Positions 6,111-7,319 of a stretch of DNA of 7,319 nt are shown one piece after another (the first letter of the stretch is position 1; each line of letters starts with the position of its first letter). Source of the DNA: Nocardioidaceae bacterium (GTDB lineage: Bacteria > Actinomycetota > Actinomycetes > Propionibacteriales > Nocardioidaceae); the NCBI GenBank assembly GCA_025965395.1, contig JAOPXA010000182.1, forward strand, positions 1 through 7,319. The letters run 5' to 3'. Position numbers and translations under genes: made by a program. The notes below the pieces were generated by a model. The model ran no database searches, was not told where the DNA came from, and saw only the letters and a list, made by a program, of their open reading frames with translations.

Positions 6111-6605
6111 TTAGGTGTTCGATGGAAGGTTCGGTACGAAGAAGGCGTCGCCGAGCGCATCCCAACGGGCGATCTCGCACCCGTTGGTGCGCGAGAACGA
6201 TGCATCGATCTCCTTGCCGTCGAGTGTGCCTGTAACCTTGGCGACTTGAGGTCCACCGAAGATCGCCGTGCACATACGGTCGGCGGGCACAGCTTCAAAG
6301 ACCGATGCTTCGGTCTTGATGAGCGCGGCACACGCCGCGGCCGGATCGGGGTGACTCCCCGTTGGCGGGTCACACGTCAACGTCCGCGAGACGCCGTCCG
6401 TCACGATTGTCAGTGACGTTGCCGCCGGATCAGGACCTCCGGGCTTCAAGCCGCCGTCGTCCTCCGAGCCACCGACCACGCATCCGCCGAGGAGCAGCGC
6501 GAAGCCGATGACAAGGCTAGCCGCCCGCAATGGCCGGCGCTGTCGGGTCGGCACCTTCGCCACTGTCTTCACGTGCCACCCAGTCCTCGATGCGCTCGTA
6601 GTCAT
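6111..6605 (-). CDS. SSI-like (subtilisin-inhibitor fold) lipoprotein
   Basis: The maximal frame is 164 residues. A basic stretch (RQRRPLR), a hydrophobic segment and the lipobox LLGGC (Cys42) mark a lipoprotein. A Gly/Asp linker leads to a domain that follows Streptomyces subtilisin inhibitor: SLTIVTDG..RTLTC, HPDPAAAC, MCTAIFGGP, VTGTLDGKEI, FSRTNGCEIARW. Cys78/Cys92 and Cys112/Cys143 match the two SSI disulfides (35-50, 71-101) within one residue of spacing. The reactive site after the third Cys (CPMV in SSI) is CTAI here, so P1 would be Ala114. It may inhibit serine proteases outside the membrane, but this subgroup is untested to my knowledge. The ATG at 6605 has no ribosome-binding site and lies in the detached ferritin 3' end. 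GTG 6572, 6563 or 6554 still leave a full signal peptide and may be the true start. Confidence 0.75.
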   Translation of the reverse strand: MTTSASRTGWHVKTVAKVPTRQRRPLRAASLVIGFALLLGGCVVGGSEDDGGLKPGGPDPAATSLTIVTDGVSRTLTCDPPTGSHPDPAAACAALIKTEASVFEAVPADRMCTAIFGGPQVAKVTGTLDGKEIDASFSRTNGCEIARWDALGDAFFVPNLPSNT

Positions 6606-6681
6606 CCTTGGATCGTGTCACAACTGCCAGCAGGTCACTCATCTTGGCGACCTCTTCGACCTGTTCCTTGATGAACCACTA
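6517..6681 (-). pseudogene. Detached 3' end of the ferritin gene after an in-frame TAG
   Basis: After the TAG at 6681-6679 the same frame continues for 53 sense codons to TAG at 6519-6517. The first part (WFIKEQVEEVAKMSDLL) is unmistakably ferritin helix D, and YERIEDWVARED matches the last helix of mycobacterial BfrB. Gln127 and Glu130 (EQVEE) are ferroxidase ligands in Escherichia coli FtnA numbering. No plausible independent start exists within it. It is translated only if the TAG is read through or is not real. Confidence 0.85.
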
Positions 6682-7041
6682 CATGAACTGGTCGGAGGCG
6701 AAATCGACCTCCTCGCGAGCGATACGCGTCAGTTCATTGATCTGCGCCGTGACGCGCTTCTCTTGCGCCAGGGCGGCAGCGACAGGCTCGATGACGTCCT
6801 GGAAGTCATACTTGGGCGCATCGAGTGCAGGAATGCGAACCTGCTCATCAGCGTCGAGCAAGTACTTGACCATCTTCATGGCGTGGTTGCGCTCTTCCTG
6901 AGCCTGTTGATAGAACAACGCGGCCATCTGAGGCATGACAAGCAAGTCATAGTACGTCGCGATCGCCACATACTGCTGATGTGCATTGAACTCGTTGCCC
7001 AACTGCTCGTTCAGCTTAGAAACAAATGCTGGCGCTGCCAT
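6679..7041 (-). CDS. ftn: Ferritin (FtnA/BfrB type), truncated by TAG at codon 121
   Basis: Ferritin oxidises Fe(II) and stores iron in a 24-subunit cytoplasmic shell. Residues 1-120 cover helices A to C and the start of D. Ferroxidase ligands Glu17, Glu50, His53 (EERNH) and Glu94 sit at exactly the E. coli FtnA positions. The frame stops at codon 121 (TAG, 6681-6679), directly before WFIKEQ; relatives have Gln there (LQWF), and CAG to TAG is one transition. With the downstream frame it would be 174 residues, the usual length. As it stands it lacks Gln127, Glu130 and the last helices, so a working shell is unlikely. The start is MAAPAFVSKL, with AAGGAG at 7046-7051; the frame upstream to 7188 is not ferritin-like. 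There is no haem-ligand Met52 of bacterioferritin (Asn52 instead). The gene diverges from the small Cys/Lys protein. Confidence 0.88.
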   Translation of the reverse strand: MAAPAFVSKLNEQLGNEFNAHQQYVAIATYYDLLVMPQMAALFYQQAQEERNHAMKMVKYLLDADEQVRIPALDAPKYDFQDVIEPVAAALAQEKRVTAQINELTRIAREEVDFASDQFM

Positions 7042-7045
7042 GGTT

Positions 7046-7051
7046 CTCCTT
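7046..7051 (-). promoter_or_regulatory. Ribosome-binding site of the ferritin gene
   Basis: The minus strand reads AAGGAG, four bases before the ATG at 7041. It decides the ferritin start against the longer open frame and indicates the gene is still equipped for strong translation. Confidence 0.8.
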
Positions 7052-7060
7052 CGTCTGAGA

Positions 7061-7079
7061 TCAGGTGAGGAATGCCTTG
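7061..7079. promoter_or_regulatory. Candidate iron box (IdeR/DtxR-like) upstream of ferritin
   Basis: TCAGGTGAGGAATGCCTTG matches 11 of 19 bases of the IdeR/DtxR consensus TTAGGTTAGGCTAACCTAA, with 8 of 10 in the left half. It is also an imperfect palindrome, AGGnnAGG-n4-CCTnnCCT (7063-7082). It lies 20-38 bases before the ferritin ATG, in the 62-bp divergent region. Mycobacterial ferritin genes are controlled by IdeR, so position and target fit, but the right half is poor. Confidence 0.35.
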
Positions 7080-7090
7080 CCTTGGTTTGG

Positions 7091-7096
7091 TACGGT
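7091..7096 (+). promoter_or_regulatory. Candidate -10 of a leaderless transcript
   Basis: TACGGT ends 7 bases before the GTG at 7104. No Shine-Dalgarno precedes that GTG, so the message is probably leaderless. It has the same TAnGGT form as the elements at 1047 and 5684. Confidence 0.5.
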
Positions 7097-7103
7097 GATA
7101 CTC

Positions 7104-7259
7104 GTGTCGCCCAAGCCCAAGAAGAAGTGTTGCACTTCGAAACCTCGATGCGATCGTTGCCCGATTCGCATGCTGGCCGATGGCACACTGCCCAAGGGCT
7201 ACACCGTCAAGAAGCGGAAACTCGTCAAGACCAAAAAGAAAGCCAAGACCTCTGTCTGA
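7104..7259 (+). CDS. Small Cys/Lys-rich conserved actinobacterial protein
   Basis: From GTG 7104 this encodes 51 residues beginning MSPKPKKKCC. Cys9, Cys10, Cys16 and Cys19 form C-C-x5-C-x2-C (CCTSKPRCDRCP), which could bind zinc or another metal. The C-terminal half is strongly basic (KKRKLVKTKKKAK). Short proteins with KKKCC...PRC.RCP are widespread in actinobacteria as hypotheticals; the function is unknown to me. I chose GTG 7104 rather than ATG 7065 because the Lys-Pro-Lys start is the family-like one and TACGGT ends 7 bases before it. The earlier start would add a poorly conserved leader that overlaps the iron-box region. A metal-related role beside ferritin is only suggested by proximity. 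Confidence 0.65.
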   Translation: MSPKPKKKCCTSKPRCDRCPIRMLADGTLPKGYTVKKRKLVKTKKKAKTSV

Positions 7260-7319
7260 GTTGCCGCACTCTTCCTCGTAACTCGTCCGAGGCTAAAGCA
7301 ATAACTTGAATGATTCCAG
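7260..7319. other. Window end, no gene recognised
   Basis: The last 60 bases after the small protein show no coding pattern, ribosome-binding site or T-run. A 5-bp stem CCTCG/CGAGG (7274-7278 with 7288-7292) is too weak to call a terminator. Confidence 0.4.

Noticed and set aside
6517..6681. TAG reassigned as a sense codon throughout the organism
   Set aside because: TAG ends filP, the hydrolase and the lipoprotein at natural family boundaries, and nucS begins canonically right after one. Genome-wide reassignment is not supported.
7042..7188. 49-residue N-terminal extension of ferritin
   Set aside because: It is antisense to the conserved small Cys protein, does not resemble ferritin and precedes the good AAGGAG site.
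7274..7292. Terminator hairpin after the small Cys protein
   Set aside because: Only a 5-bp stem with a 9-base loop and no T-run is present.

Overview
The window comes from a high-G+C Gram-positive bacterium of the Actinobacteria. The evidence is a NucS/EndoMS mismatch endonuclease, a FilP/Scy-type polar coiled-coil protein, crotonyl-CoA carboxylase/reductase, a subtilisin-inhibitor (SSI) domain, TAnnnT -10 elements and probable leaderless starts. The 3-hydroxyacyl-CoA dehydrogenase architecture resembles what I recall from Nocardioides and relatives (Propionibacteriales). That rank is inference. The region reads as ordinary chromosome: there is no RNA gene, CRISPR array, insertion sequence or phage gene, and no gene-free stretch above 300 bases.

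Layout. Bases 1-1008 (+) hold the 3' part of ccr. A 90-base gap with a promoter leads to a filP-like gene (1099-2253, +). Three minus-strand genes, apparently one operon, run toward it: hbd (4503 to 3325), a small CPGC zinc-ribbon-like protein (3315 to 3040) and an alpha/beta hydrolase (3035 to 2250). The last ends on the same CTAG that ends filP. Diverging from hbd across 55 bases is a lipoprotein gene (4559-4966, +), whose stop codon directly abuts the nucS start (4967-5644, +). A leaderless three-helix membrane protein follows (5696-6091, +). Converging on it are an SSI-like lipoprotein (to 6111, -) and a ferritin gene (from 7041, -). A 51-residue Cys/Lys-rich protein (7104-7259, +) diverges from ferritin.

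Functions. ccr and hbd act on neighbouring steps around crotonyl-CoA (3-hydroxybutyryl-CoA to crotonyl-CoA to ethylmalonyl-CoA). filP concerns polar growth and cell shape, nucS replaces MutS/MutL mismatch repair, and ferritin stores iron. The ccr, hbd, small-protein, filP and nucS neighbourhood is reminiscent of the Streptomyces nucS-filP-scy region, from memory.

The most notable observation is that the ferritin gene carries an in-frame TAG at codon 121, exactly where the family has Gln (CAG). A clean ferritin C-terminus continues in the same frame for 53 more codons. The stop removes two ferroxidase ligands, Gln127 and Glu130. It is a recent nonsense mutation, a regulated readthrough site or a sequence error. 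I see no clearly new multi-gene system here. The less-described elements are the SSI-like lipoprotein, the lipoprotein-nucS junction, the C-N-C dehydrogenase and two small Cys proteins.
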